The notes under the pieces were generated by a model. It saw only the letters and a program-made list of their open reading frames with translations. It was not told the origin of the DNA and made no database searches. Below, piece by piece: positions 32,733 to 41,140 of a stretch of 55,208 bases of DNA. Made by a program: the position numbers and the translations under genes. Origin of the DNA: CAZABS01 sp964483635 (GTDB lineage: Bacteria > Patescibacteriota > Minisyncoccia > Moranbacterales > UBA1568); NCBI GenBank assembly GCA_964483635.1, contig CAZABS010000002.1, forward strand, positions 1 through 55,208, read 5' to 3'. How positions within the stretch are numbered: position 1 is the first letter of the stretch; each line of letters begins with the position of its first letter.

Positions 32733-32761
32733 ATTTTATACGGAAACACCCCATCCGTCAA
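32733..32761 (-). promoter_or_regulatory. Promoter of the mnmA operon
   Basis: On the minus strand TTGACG (32756-32761, 5 of 6) and TAAAAT (32733-32738, 5 of 6) are separated by 17 nt, starting only a few bases after the upstream ATPase stop. Confidence 0.7.
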
Positions 32762-32764
32762 GTA

Positions 32765-34765
32765 TCAATTATCGTCTTTCGAACGAGCGCCCTCGATAAT
32801 TGAGCGGACTTCAGCCATATTGATATCTGGCTTTTTTCGGAGATTTTTAAACTTTTTTGGTTCGATATATTGAGCCTGAGAGAGCTTCATCGGAGTTTCT
32901 GCCGAAGCATAGCTCTTCGGCGTGGTCACTCGCTGCGTACTCGTATTTTTTTGAACTTCAGGAGTCTTTGCCGACAAAGTGCCCCCAGAGTGAGACTGCT
33001 CTTCATTTTTTGCCTTCGCTACCGCTCTCTGATAATCCCGAAGACAATCTTTACAAAATGTCGGTCTGGAATCGTCAGGTTCAAATGGTACTTCAATTTC
33101 CATCCCGCACGTTGCACACGTGGCTGGATACAGCACTCTCTCAACAGGAAGAGACGCGGCTGCCACCACAGGAAGAGACACTGACGCCTCAACCTTCTCG
33201 AGAGGAAACTTTTCGGCCACGGAATCAGTCACTGGTTTTTCCGACACTTTTGGAGGCTCTACCACGGTCGGCTTTGACTTTGGTATCTCTGTCTTTTGAA
33301 TCCGATGTTCACCGATCCTTGGTACCATTGACTGAACTCGAACGGGCTCGTTTGAGGTTTTTGATTGAGCGGTTCTCGCGGGCGGTGCCAGAACGGGTTT
33401 TGGGCGCGGACGTTCTTCGGGTCGCCTTTCAGAGACACTCGGTGACTTCGGTGATTGAAGCACGGCTCTCTTTTCTTCAGCAGAAAGCACTCCAGTCCAG
33501 CGCCGAATTTTCTCCTCCACCTCCTCTTTTTTGGTCGCATAGCGATCCCGTGAAACCTTAATCACTTTCTCGTGCGCTCCACTCTCTTCAAGAGCAATCG
33601 GTGGTAAAACGGTCGCACTAAATGCATCTCCCGTTATCCCATCGATCATGAGCTTGAGGTAAATATTGTACTTCGGGAGATTGACGAGATCATTTGGGAG
33701 AAAAATCGGTTCAAATTCTTTTTCGAGGAATTCCGCATCAGCAGCTCCTACCCGAAACGTTACGAGAGTTCCAGCGTTTCCAAACACCGCATCACGCACG
33801 GGTTCTTCGAGTTGGGTAATATACTGATTCGCCAAAATAAGATCAAGTCGATATTTTCGAGCTTCCGATAAAATGTTGGCAAAAGAATCCGTAGCAAAGT
33901 TCTGGAATTCATCAACATACAAGAAGAAATCCTTGCGTTCTTCTTCCGGGATATCCACTCGCCCCATTGCCGCGAGTTGTATTTTCGTAATCATCATTGC
34001 GCCGAGCAGTGCTGTCGAATCTTCTCCTATTTTCCCCTTGGCGAGATTCATGATGAGAATTTTTCGCTCATCCATCGCCTTGCGCACGTCAAAGGCTGAG
34101 GTTGGTTGGCCGATAATATTCCGAATGAGACTATTCGAAGTAAACTGCCCGACTTTGTTTTGGATGGGAGAAATAACCTCTTGGAGCACCCGCTCATTCC
34201 ATCCAGAAAATTCATCTCGCCAAAATGATTTCACCACGGGATCTTCGACTTTTTCAATAACCCGTTCGCGATATGATTTATCCACGAGAATTCGCATCAC
34301 CCCAAGAAGAGTTGACCCGGGATATTCGAGGAGTGCCAGAATTGCATTGCGTAAGATGTACTCGAGCCTCGGCCCCCATGAATCCGCCCAGATTTTTTTA
34401 AAAACTCCCACAAGGCCAGATGCCACAAGCGAACGTTGGTCAGATCCGACTTGTTCGAGCACGTTGAATGCAATCGGGAAATCCTGATCAGCCGGATCAA
34501 AATAAATCACGTCATTTATCCGATTGGCCGGGATGGCCTTGATGAGTTTGAGCGCTGTATCACCGTGCGGATCAATGAAACAAATACCGTGTCCCGCCTG
34601 GATATCTTGGATTGCTAAATTCTCCATGAGGTTGGTTTTCCCCATACCAGTCTTCCCCAAGAGATACATATGCCGCCGCCGATCATCCGCTTTGATACCA
34701 AAAATCCGCTCCTGATTTCGGAAATTCGTTTTGGCAAAAAAGGCGATATCAGAATTTTGGGGCAT
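32765..34765 (-). CDS. TraG/VirD4/HerA-like DNA-translocase ATPase with C-terminal zinc ribbon
   Basis: A 666-aa protein with a RecA-like ATPase core (about residues 20-390). Walker A is GKTGMGKT (37-44), Walker B is FLYVDEFQNF (281-290), and a sensor-like LANQY lies at 311-315. The core resembles TraG/TraD coupling proteins and HerA-type ATPases. A long proline- and charge-rich linker follows. It contains a four-cysteine ribbon near its end (TCATCGMEIE and FCKDCLRDY), likely zinc binding. No transmembrane helix is present, but the next gene upstream encodes a membrane protein. No relaxase, VirB or pilin gene is nearby, so classical conjugation is unlikely. DNA or protein translocation is inferred. 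Confidence 0.85.
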   Translation of the reverse strand: MPQNSDIAFFAKTNFRNQERIFGIKADDRRRHMYLLGKTGMGKTNLMENLAIQDIQAGHGICFIDPHGDTALKLIKAIPANRINDVIYFDPADQDFPIAFNVLEQVGSDQRSLVASGLVGVFKKIWADSWGPRLEYILRNAILALLEYPGSTLLGVMRILVDKSYRERVIEKVEDPVVKSFWRDEFSGWNERVLQEVISPIQNKVGQFTSNSLIRNIIGQPTSAFDVRKAMDERKILIMNLAKGKIGEDSTALLGAMMITKIQLAAMGRVDIPEEERKDFFLYVDEFQNFATDSFANILSEARKYRLDLILANQYITQLEEPVRDAVFGNAGTLVTFRVGAADAEFLEKEFEPIFLPNDLVNLPKYNIYLKLMIDGITGDAFSATVLPPIALEESGAHEKVIKVSRDRYATKKEEVEEKIRRWTGVLSAEEKRAVLQSPKSPSVSERRPEERPRPKPVLAPPARTAQSKTSNEPVRVQSMVPRIGEHRIQKTEIPKSKPTVVEPPKVSEKPVTDSVAEKFPLEKVEASVSLPVVAAASLPVERVLYPATCATCGMEIEVPFEPDDSRPTFCKDCLRDYQRAVAKAKNEEQSHSGGTLSAKTPEVQKNTSTQRVTTPKSYASAETPMKLSQAQYIEPKKFKNLRKKPDINMAEVRSIIEGARSKDDN

Positions 34766-34825
34766 ACGAGCTAGATACGTTGATCGAGCGAAAAAAGAGT
34801 CTCACAAATGTGAACGTAAACATTC

Positions 34826-36100
34826 CTATTGTACTGGCAAATTGGCTGGTGCGCTACCACGCCGAGTCGCAACCTTCGTCAACGCTGGCGCGGTCATCGT
34901 CATATCTGGAAGATGATAAAGGGTAGCAAGTTCTTCTGATGAAAGGAGAAATCGATTGTTTTGAGGATCAGAATCGCGACCTCGATACCGCCGAAGAAGC
35001 CGTCGCTGCCGATAACGGAGGCGCGAATCAACAAAAAGATAGCTCGCGTAGGTTTTGTGAGCATCATCGGGAATCATGCTGTTTAGATTGAGATCATTAA
35101 ACTGTTTGATCCCGCCAATGAAAGAAGAAACACCCACTTGTTTGGAGAAGCCCTCACGCCGACCGAGATAGACATGCCTCATCTTAATCTTGAACATCGG
35201 CTTTCCGATATTACTTTCCAGCGCTTTCAAAACGTCTTTCTGCCCCGGGGTCAAACGGAACTCAAGCGGCTGCTCTTCCTTCGCGGCCTTTTCAAGAGTT
35301 GTCCACTCGAGCTCTTTCCCCATAAGTCCGGGAGCAAGATTCCCAAACACTTCTCCCAGAGCATGCCACAAACGTGCCAAGACTCCAATGGATTCTTCTT
35401 TGGCGTGTCCGATGTATTCTTCAACGGTAAGTTGTCCTGTTTTCGGTCCCCAATCTTCTTTGACTGGAGTCATGATCAGTTGTAGCCACAAATGCTGCCC
35501 TGGCCCGAGCTTTCCCATGGTTTCGATAAGTCCGCCAAGTGGATCGATCATCTTCCCAGTAACCGACTCTTCAAAAAATTTGTAGGTTCGTATCGGATAC
35601 GCATCCTCTTTCAAGAGTTTGAATTCTACGCCCCAGAGATCCCATTCAGCATTCGGCACCGTGCGAGGAACGTTCTTGGTATAATCTTCGACTTCGACAA
35701 TTTCGATGTCTGGATACTGCGCGTAAAAATGTGCCTCGACGAGATTACGAAACCCCTTCTGGGTTCGAATATAGAAATGAACAATTCCTTCAGTACTCAC
35801 GAGTTCGAGACTAAACGAAACAGGAAATTCCCCTTTCACAAATTCTTCAACAGCATTCGGTGACTTGATCACGCCCGCAAAGCCAGAATAAATAAGCTCC
35901 ATCGGATGTGGGCTCTTTTCAATTTCGCGCGGCGGAATAATCTCGAGAAGTACCCACTCAATTTTTCCCGCGAACTTTCCTTGAACGTGTTCCATCCAAA
36001 GGAAATCCCAGAGCGGGTAAAGCAAAGGAGGCAACACGATATACCACACGTCGTGTGCCACTCCGAGCATGAACGATAAGTTGGACAAGAGTTCGGCCAT
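34826..36100 (-). CDS. Membrane-associated partner of the TraG/HerA-like ATPase, family not recognised
   Basis: A 424-aa protein with one N-terminal hydrophobic segment (VWYIVLPPLLYPLWDFLW, about 18-35) followed by a large soluble region of mixed alpha/beta character. It contains QHLWLQLIMTPVKEDWG and RQRRLLRRYRGRD near the C-terminus. No cysteine motifs or nucleotide-binding loops are seen. It precedes the ATPase gene by 60 nt and follows the sigma4/HARE-HTH gene by 47 nt on the same strand. I infer it forms the membrane platform for the ATPase, perhaps in a transport or secretion device. No domain name can be given from sequence alone. Confidence 0.8.
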   Translation of the reverse strand: MAELLSNLSFMLGVAHDVWYIVLPPLLYPLWDFLWMEHVQGKFAGKIEWVLLEIIPPREIEKSPHPMELIYSGFAGVIKSPNAVEEFVKGEFPVSFSLELVSTEGIVHFYIRTQKGFRNLVEAHFYAQYPDIEIVEVEDYTKNVPRTVPNAEWDLWGVEFKLLKEDAYPIRTYKFFEESVTGKMIDPLGGLIETMGKLGPGQHLWLQLIMTPVKEDWGPKTGQLTVEEYIGHAKEESIGVLARLWHALGEVFGNLAPGLMGKELEWTTLEKAAKEEQPLEFRLTPGQKDVLKALESNIGKPMFKIKMRHVYLGRREGFSKQVGVSSFIGGIKQFNDLNLNSMIPDDAHKTYASYLFVDSRLRYRQRRLLRRYRGRDSDPQNNRFLLSSEELATLYHLPDMTMTAPALTKVATRRGSAPANLPVQ

Positions 36101-36147
36101 CTGAGGCGACTCAAAAAATATTTGTATCGATCGGTGAGTCGTCCGTT

Positions 36148-37212
36148 TTACGACTTACCTACAGTATAGATGTTTTTCCCCACTTTCGTGAAGAAGGTAT
36201 TCAAGTTGATGATAACCGTAGACTTTTTGACTCGACGTACTTTCATAATAGCAGAAAGGATTTCTTCGCGAGACATTGGTTTTGCGCCAGTTTTCAGGAT
36301 ATCAGAAAGGACTTCACGTACCGTACCACGTTTGTATCCCCACTCCGCCAAAGCATACGTTCCGCGACCAACGAGAACAAAGCGCTTGTCTTTAATGAGT
36401 TCATTGTGCACGGTTTGAGGATGCGTTTTCTTGTCGACACGGTAGAGTCCGTATTCATCAATCAACCGAGCTATTTCTCGGAAATGTTTCGGTTCACCCA
36501 ACATTTTCAAAATAAGATACGCGCGCTCACGAGTACCCCGAGGACGGATAGCACTCCACGTTACCAGCCCAAAACGGCCAAAGACATTCTTATCAATTGA
36601 AAGGGCTGGCGCTAAAAAGCTTTCCAATTTTTCTGGAGTTAGTAAGAATTTCTCAAACCGTGAAGAAATTGCATTCGTCAATTCTTCAATCGTCAAGACA
36701 TCCTGGTGTGCACGAAATTTTTCTTCAATGGCCTCAATCAGCTTCTTCCATTCAGAAAGCGAAAAGGTCAGATCAACGACACATTCGTGCCGCTCTTTGT
36801 TTTCCTTGAGAATTTTTGTTCCGGGAAGAGCATGAAGAAATATAGAAAGCGCTCCTCTCTCTTTGGGATCATCATGTGCCAAAACATCGAGCAGGTGTTT
36901 TGTTGGCATAATGAGAGAAGACTTCTCGAGGACTGCTCGAATCCGTTGAACTGGGACGTTCTCACTCTGTTCAGCCAACAGGCGTTTCAAATGTCGTAAC
37001 GACGTATCAATTACTTGGCGTACTCGCTCACGCGTAATTCCATAGATCTTGCCAATTTCTTCAAGTGTCTTGTGGCTCCCATCAGCAACACCAAACCGCG
37101 CAAGGAGAATCTCGCGGGAACGATCAGGAAAACGAGTGAGCAATTGCTCAAGCGCCCGAGTAAAATCAGCGAGCGTCTTTTCGTCCTCTTTTGACTGGTT
37201 CTTTTTTGGCAT
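36148..37212 (-). CDS. Sigma-70 region-4-like protein with C-terminal HARE-HTH domain
   Basis: A 354-aa DNA-binding protein. The N-terminal part holds a sigma-70 region 4: REILLARFGVADGSHKTLEE and IGKIYGITRERVRQVIDTSL, the helix-turn-helix that reads the -35 box. No region 2 or 3 is present, so it cannot be a complete sigma factor. The central part is helical. The C-terminus has a winged-helix HARE-HTH module (LGEPKHFREIARLIDEYGLY; FVLVGRGTYALAEWG), the fold also seen in the RNA polymerase delta subunit, then a further winged-helix-like stretch. It may modulate RNA polymerase. ATG at 37212 is preferred over an upstream TTG. It has its own strong divergent promoter. Confidence 0.88.
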   Translation of the reverse strand: MPKKNQSKEDEKTLADFTRALEQLLTRFPDRSREILLARFGVADGSHKTLEEIGKIYGITRERVRQVIDTSLRHLKRLLAEQSENVPVQRIRAVLEKSSLIMPTKHLLDVLAHDDPKERGALSIFLHALPGTKILKENKERHECVVDLTFSLSEWKKLIEAIEEKFRAHQDVLTIEELTNAISSRFEKFLLTPEKLESFLAPALSIDKNVFGRFGLVTWSAIRPRGTRERAYLILKMLGEPKHFREIARLIDEYGLYRVDKKTHPQTVHNELIKDKRFVLVGRGTYALAEWGYKRGTVREVLSDILKTGAKPMSREEILSAIMKVRRVKKSTVIINLNTFFTKVGKNIYTVGKS

Positions 37213-37247
37213 AAACAATAGGTAAATCAATAGTCACAGGAATACCT

Positions 37248-37277
37248 ATATTAACGCATAATCTTGTTTTTTGTCAA
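37248..37277 (-). promoter_or_regulatory. Promoter of the sigma4/HARE-HTH gene
   Basis: On the minus strand a perfect TTGACA (37272-37277) and TAATAT (37248-37253) have an 18-nt spacer. It is divergent from the promoter at 37348-37376. Both regions share GACTCT near the boxes, a possible shared control site. Confidence 0.65.
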
Positions 37278-37347
37278 GAGTCTATAGAAAATACCCTCTT
37301 TTTCGGAATTTTTTCTGAATAAAAAATATATCTGTGCGAATAAATAT

Positions 37348-37376
37348 TTGCCGTTGACAATAAAAGACTCTATAAT
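37348..37376 (+). promoter_or_regulatory. Promoter of the AT-hook-like protein gene
   Basis: TTGCCG (37348-37353) and a perfect TATAAT (37371-37376) are 17 nt apart. A TTGACA is also present at 37354 but is too close to the -10 to act with it. Confidence 0.7.
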
Positions 37377-37403
37377 ATCAAGTGAAAAGCAACATCAAAA
37401 AAT

Positions 37404-37421
37404 ACAGTCATTTCTGACTGT
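37404..37421 (+). promoter_or_regulatory. Perfect hairpin in the leader of the AT-hook-like gene
   Basis: ACAGTCA (37404-37410) pairs with TGACTGT (37415-37421) over a TTTC loop. It begins 27 nt after the -10 box and ends 14 nt before the start codon, so it could be an operator or mask the ribosome-binding region. Confidence 0.55.
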
Positions 37422-37435
37422 CAAAAACAAATTGT

Positions 37436-38197
37436 ATGACAGAACCTCTAGACACACTCCCCCAGGATGAGGGTGAGCGTGGAAATAAAATTCAATCACT
37501 TCGAGAAATGATCATGAATGCTGAGCGCACCATCCAAGGTGCCAAGGCGATGCTTTTGCAACTCGAAGGAAAAAAGAAAACTGGTCGCCCAAAAAAGCTC
37601 GACGAGGATGTGGAAGGCACGGTTATCGAGGGTACCTTTGATGGGCAGATTATGCTCGGAACCGACGGAAAACAATATCCCGTTCCGGCTAATTATGCTT
37701 CCAAAAGCAAGCTCGTCGAAGGTGATATGTTGAAACTAACCATTACTCCTGACGGTTCATTCGTGTATAAGCAAATCGGTCCGATTGAGCGCCGGCATGC
37801 TCTCGGTATTGTGAGTCAGGATGAGCATGGCAACTTCCATATCCTCATCGAAGGCGAACCATTCCGAGTGCTCCTGGCCTCAATTACGTATTTCCGTGCT
37901 GAGCCAGGTGACGAAGTGGCGGTGGTTCTCCCTCGCGATCTCGAAGCTTCTTGGGTAGCCATCGAAAACATTCTCCAGAAAGGCGCGAGTCGTATCGCAC
38001 CTCCAGTCAAAAAGAAAAAAGTGGCGATCGATGACTGGAAAAAGGAACTCGAAAATGAAGCACCGGGTATTCCGCAAGAACCAATCACTGCCGATCAAGA
38101 AATCGTCACACCAAAAAATGAAGTCCTCTCACCGCTCGATGCTTGGGTACGTGACATGGAAAAAATGGAGCAGCAAGAAAGCGCCCCTCAACAATAA
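37436..38197 (+). CDS. Uncharacterised protein with an AT-hook-like motif
   Basis: A 253-aa protein whose family I do not recognise. The N-terminus is a helix (QSLREMIMNAERTIQGAKAM) followed by a basic GRPKK segment (KKKTGRPKKLDE), which resembles an AT-hook. The middle is a beta-rich region (VEGTVIEGTFDGQIMLGTDG; VEGDMLKLTITPDGSFVYKQ), suggestive of an OB-like or small beta-barrel fold. The C-terminus is acidic and disordered. It is divergent from the sigma4/HARE-HTH gene, sharing a 223-nt control region. A DNA- or RNA-associated function is inferred. Confidence 0.8.
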   Translation: MTEPLDTLPQDEGERGNKIQSLREMIMNAERTIQGAKAMLLQLEGKKKTGRPKKLDEDVEGTVIEGTFDGQIMLGTDGKQYPVPANYASKSKLVEGDMLKLTITPDGSFVYKQIGPIERRHALGIVSQDEHGNFHILIEGEPFRVLLASITYFRAEPGDEVAVVLPRDLEASWVAIENILQKGASRIAPPVKKKKVAIDDWKKELENEAPGIPQEPITADQEIVTPKNEVLSPLDAWVRDMEKMEQQESAPQQ

Positions 38198-38219
38198 TTT
38201 ACTTTTAATACGTTGTATC

Positions 38220-38750
38220 ATGGAATCCGCGCCTGTTGCTCCAGAAGTCACCACCCTCCCCGTTGGAGAAGTACCTCAGTCGGTATCAGCCCCAACCGTA
38301 ACCATCACACTGCGTCTCGTTCGACTCTTCAAGCAGTTTTCAAAATTCATCATCGTCGGTGGGGTAAATACCGGGATTGATTTTGCTATTCTCAACGTCC
38401 TCATGTATCTGACGCACATCAATAGCGGTTGGCCACTTTTTATTCTCAATTGTGTCTCGTTTTCCGTCGCAGTCGTCAACAGCTACTACATGAATAGGCG
38501 TTGGACCTTCAAAGAGGCTGCCAAGGGCATCGTGGATAAAAACGCCGGGGTGCAGTTTTCCCAGTTTTTCATCGTCAGTATTATTGGTATTACCCTAAAT
38601 GGAATCGTCTTGACAACCATTACCACAAATATCTCTGCCCCATTTGGTATCGGACCACAGCTTTGGGCAAATATTGGCAAACTCTTTGCCACAGGTGTTT
38701 CACTGGTCTGGAATTTTATTGGCTACAAGTTTTTCGTCTTCAAGAAGTAA
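38220..38750 (+). CDS. GtrA-family membrane protein
   Basis: A 176-aa protein with four transmembrane helices. It shows FSKFIIVGGVNTGIDFAILN and SYYMNRRWTF in the first half and NFIGYKFFVF at the end, the GtrA signatures. The family helps move lipid-linked sugars across the membrane for cell-surface glycosylation. The start at 38220 is used because the upstream extension is out of character and overlaps the preceding gene. A strong terminator follows. Confidence 0.92.
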   Translation: MESAPVAPEVTTLPVGEVPQSVSAPTVTITLRLVRLFKQFSKFIIVGGVNTGIDFAILNVLMYLTHINSGWPLFILNCVSFSVAVVNSYYMNRRWTFKEAAKGIVDKNAGVQFSQFFIVSIIGITLNGIVLTTITTNISAPFGIGPQLWANIGKLFATGVSLVWNFIGYKFFVFKK

Positions 38751-38767
38751 TTCCACATACCCGCTCG

Positions 38768-38800
38768 AAAGCCCCACCGAGGGGCTTTTTCTTTTTCTTT
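38768..38800 (+). terminator. Intrinsic terminator after gtrA
   Basis: AAAGCCCC (38768-38775) pairs with GGGGCTTT (38781-38788) over ACCGA, followed by a T-rich tract to 38800. Confidence 0.92.
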
Positions 38801-38809
38801 CCGTACGAG

Positions 38810-38815
38810 TATAAT
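38810..38815 (+). promoter_or_regulatory. -10 box for dnaX
   Basis: A perfect TATAAT lies about 90 nt before the dnaX start, just after the gtrA terminator. The -35 position is T-rich (TTTTCT) and poorly conserved. Confidence 0.5.
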
Positions 38816-38902
38816 GAGGAGTGAAGTTCGGATAACTATCTCTTCCGATTGGAGTTTTTTTTCTCAGAATTTTTGACTCTTCGCTCAATATTCAATCTCT
38901 CT

Positions 38903-40588
38903 ATGGCTTCCTATACTTTTTATCGCAAGTACCGCCCAAAGAAATTCGCCGATATCGTTGGTCAAGAAGCTGTGGTCAAGACACTGAAAAGTTCGCTTGA
39001 GCAACAGCGAATTTCACACGCCTACCTCTTCACGGGTCCGCGCGGCACTGGCAAAACTACGCTCGCAAGACTCTTCGCTCAAGCCCTCAACTGCAGCACG
39101 CGAACCGGAGCCGAGCCCTGTGGAAAATGTCCTCATTGTCTGCTCCAAGAAGAAGGTCGCTCACTCGATCTCTTCGAGATTGATGCTGCCTCACACACCG
39201 GAGTAGATAATATCCGCGAACTCCGTGAAACGGTCACGCTTCCGCCCACCATCGGAACCTATAAAGTCTATATCATCGATGAAGCGCATATGCTCTCCAT
39301 TGGAGCTTGGAATGCTCTCCTCAAAACCCTCGAGGAGCCGCCAGCACACGTCGTCTTCATTCTTGCCACTACCAATGTCGGCAAAGTCCCCGAGACCATC
39401 CTTTCGCGTGCCATGCGTTTCGATCTCTCGCAGTTTCCCGTAGACGAGATCATGAATAAACTCCAAAAAATTGCCAAGGCTGAAAAAATCACCATTGAAA
39501 AAGAGGCTCTCCTCATCATCGCAAGAGCCGCCCGTGGTGGGATGCGCGATGCCGAGATGCTCTTCACACAAGTCGCAACCCTCGAGGAATCTCCGATTGA
39601 TGGAAAGAGGGTCGCTGTTCTCCTTGGTGTTACTGATCGACAAGCCTTAGCGAAATTTCTTTCATTGGTTGCTGCCAATGATTTTCTCCATGGGCTGGAG
39701 TTTCTCCGTGAGCTCAAAAGTAGCGGGGTGAATTTTATCCCATTCTTGAATCATCTCCTCGAATACACCCGCACACTCCTCTTTTTCGCGGTTGATGCAG
39801 CTGCGGCTGCCAAGCTCAGCCCTGATATGACCAAAGAAGAGAAGGAAACCGCCAAAACGGTTGCCGAATCACTCGGAAGTCATCGAATTATCGAATGCCT
39901 TGAGCGGTTCCAGGAAGCCTGCATCAACATGAAGGAAACCCCGATTGTTGAACTTCCACTCGAAATCGCACTTGCCAAGCTCGTCCATACTCCTCCAAAT
40001 CCGAAAGCTCCGTCTGCAACCCCACCTACCCCGCCAGTGGGAATTGCATCTTCCAAACCAACGGGATCACTCACTCCACCGTCCCAATTCTCTCCAAGTG
40101 GAATAAAATCAAGTACCGTTGAACCGGCAATAAAAACTCCCCACGAAAGTGTGGCTGCTCCTGATGAGGCTCTTGCCGGGTCGAAGCAGGTATTCAAGAA
40201 CAAAATCGAAGAGCCAGATCAATCGCTCGTCAAAGCCCTTCCTGTACCTGATTTCTCGCTCATTAAGAATCGTTGGTCACAAATCGTCGCCGAAGCCAAG
40301 ACCATCAATGCTTCAGTTGGCGTCGCTCTTTCAGCTGCAACACCGACTACCGTCCGCGGAAACAAGCTCGTTCTCACCGTGAAATACCCTTTCCACAAAG
40401 AACGTCTCGAAGCCAAACAACACCGATTGACACTCGGCAAAGCCTTTGATACGATTTTGGGGCTTCAGATAGGCTGGGTTGTCGAGGTTCATGGGAAAAC
40501 AGTTGCGAAAGAAACGCCCGAGAAACGCCCAGCTATCATCGATCAAGCCCTCGAAATCCTCGGTGGCCGACTCGCACAAGAAAGCTAG
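38903..40588 (+). CDS. dnaX: DNA polymerase III subunit gamma/tau
   Basis: Clamp-loader ATPase of the replicative polymerase. The 561-aa protein has Walker A GPRGTGKT (45-52), four zinc-ligand cysteines (Cys64, Cys73, Cys76, Cys79), Walker B IIDEAHM, and sensor ATTN. The usual Ser-Arg-Cys arginine-finger motif appears as SRAMRFD. Domain III follows, then a proline-rich linker (about 380-460) and a C-terminal tau-like domain. The start at 38903 (MASYTFYRKYRPK) matches the family. No strong ribosome-binding site is visible. Confidence 0.95.
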   Translation: MASYTFYRKYRPKKFADIVGQEAVVKTLKSSLEQQRISHAYLFTGPRGTGKTTLARLFAQALNCSTRTGAEPCGKCPHCLLQEEGRSLDLFEIDAASHTGVDNIRELRETVTLPPTIGTYKVYIIDEAHMLSIGAWNALLKTLEEPPAHVVFILATTNVGKVPETILSRAMRFDLSQFPVDEIMNKLQKIAKAEKITIEKEALLIIARAARGGMRDAEMLFTQVATLEESPIDGKRVAVLLGVTDRQALAKFLSLVAANDFLHGLEFLRELKSSGVNFIPFLNHLLEYTRTLLFFAVDAAAAAKLSPDMTKEEKETAKTVAESLGSHRIIECLERFQEACINMKETPIVELPLEIALAKLVHTPPNPKAPSATPPTPPVGIASSKPTGSLTPPSQFSPSGIKSSTVEPAIKTPHESVAAPDEALAGSKQVFKNKIEEPDQSLVKALPVPDFSLIKNRWSQIVAEAKTINASVGVALSAATPTTVRGNKLVLTVKYPFHKERLEAKQHRLTLGKAFDTILGLQIGWVVEVHGKTVAKETPEKRPAIIDQALEILGGRLAQES

Positions 40589-40623
40589 TATGATTTCTGG
40601 AGTTGATGCGATCATTGAAAATT

Positions 40624-40650
40624 TTGACGGATCATTGTCTGATTCATAAT
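40624..40650 (+). promoter_or_regulatory. Possible promoter for tRNA-Gln
   Basis: TTGACG (40624-40629) and CATAAT (40645-40650) have a 15-nt spacer, short of the ideal, about 25 nt before the tRNA. Confidence 0.4.
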
Positions 40651-40675
40651 TCCTGACTCCTGATTCTCAGATTTT

Positions 40676-40865
40676 TGGGGAGTAGCCAAGTGGTAAGGCA
40701 CGGCGCTCTGGACGCCGCATTCGTAGGTTCGATCCCTACCTCCCCAGCNNNNNNNNNNNNNNNNNNNNNNNNNNNNNNNNNNNNNNNNNNNNNNNNNNNN
40801 NNNNNNNNNNNNNNNNNNNNNNNNNNNNNNNNNNNNNNNNNNNNNNNNCCCTACCTCCCCAGCCA
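40676..40865 (+). tRNA. tRNA-Gln (anticodon CTG), interrupted by an assembly gap
   Basis: The sequence from 40676 gives an acceptor stem TGGGGAG, a D-arm, the anticodon stem-loop CGGCG-CTCTGGA-CGCCG with anticodon CTG, and the T-arm GTAGG-TTCGATC-CCTAC. The 3' end CTCCCCA-G-CCA is seen after the N run (to 40865). The 15 nt before the gap (40734-40748) are repeated after it (40849-40863), so the true gene is one intact tRNA of 75 nt with encoded CCA. It closely resembles E. coli tRNA-Gln. Confidence 0.9.
40749..40848. other. Assembly gap of 100 N with duplicated ends
   Basis: A run of exactly 100 N. The 15 nt on its left recur on its right, so the two contigs overlap and the gap is probably artificial. 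Confidence 0.9.
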
Positions 40866-40875
40866 ATAAAATATT

Positions 40876-41136
40876 ATGCCTGAAATAAAACGCGACTTCG
40901 ATGTCTTAACTCCCGATGAGCGCCGCAAGATCACGGATGAATTCATCACTTTCTTTTTTGAGAAACATGGTGAGAAAATCGGAGTAATCGCTGCGGGTGA
41001 AATCCTCGATTTTTTCCTCGAGACAGCCGGAAGTCCCATGTACAACAAAGCCCTCGACGATCTCAAACCATTGCTTGAGAAAAAACTTGGTGACACTCTT
41101 TTTGATATTGATACCTTCCTCCGAAAGCAACCCTAA
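40876..41136 (+). CDS. DUF2164-family small protein
   Basis: An 86-aa helical protein with the pattern of DUF2164: ERRKITDEFITFFFEKHGEK, then GVIAAGEILDFFLETAGSPM and YNKALDDLK. The family has no known biochemical role. It lies 10 nt after the tRNA-Gln CCA end, and the phosphatase gene begins 4 nt after its stop, so tRNA and protein genes may share a transcript. Confidence 0.75.
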   Translation: MPEIKRDFDVLTPDERRKITDEFITFFFEKHGEKIGVIAAGEILDFFLETAGSPMYNKALDDLKPLLEKKLGDTLFDIDTFLRKQP

Positions 41137-41140
41137 AAAT

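Noticed and set aside
32765..36100. Integrated conjugative element
   Set aside because: The TraG-like ATPase suggested conjugation, but there is no relaxase, integrase, VirB channel set or attachment-site repeat, and neighbours are housekeeping genes.
40612..40866. Open frames running through N gaps (also near 42205 and 50032)
   Set aside because: They exist only because N codons read as open. The flanking residues belong to tRNA-Gln, dapD and rplJ after gap removal.
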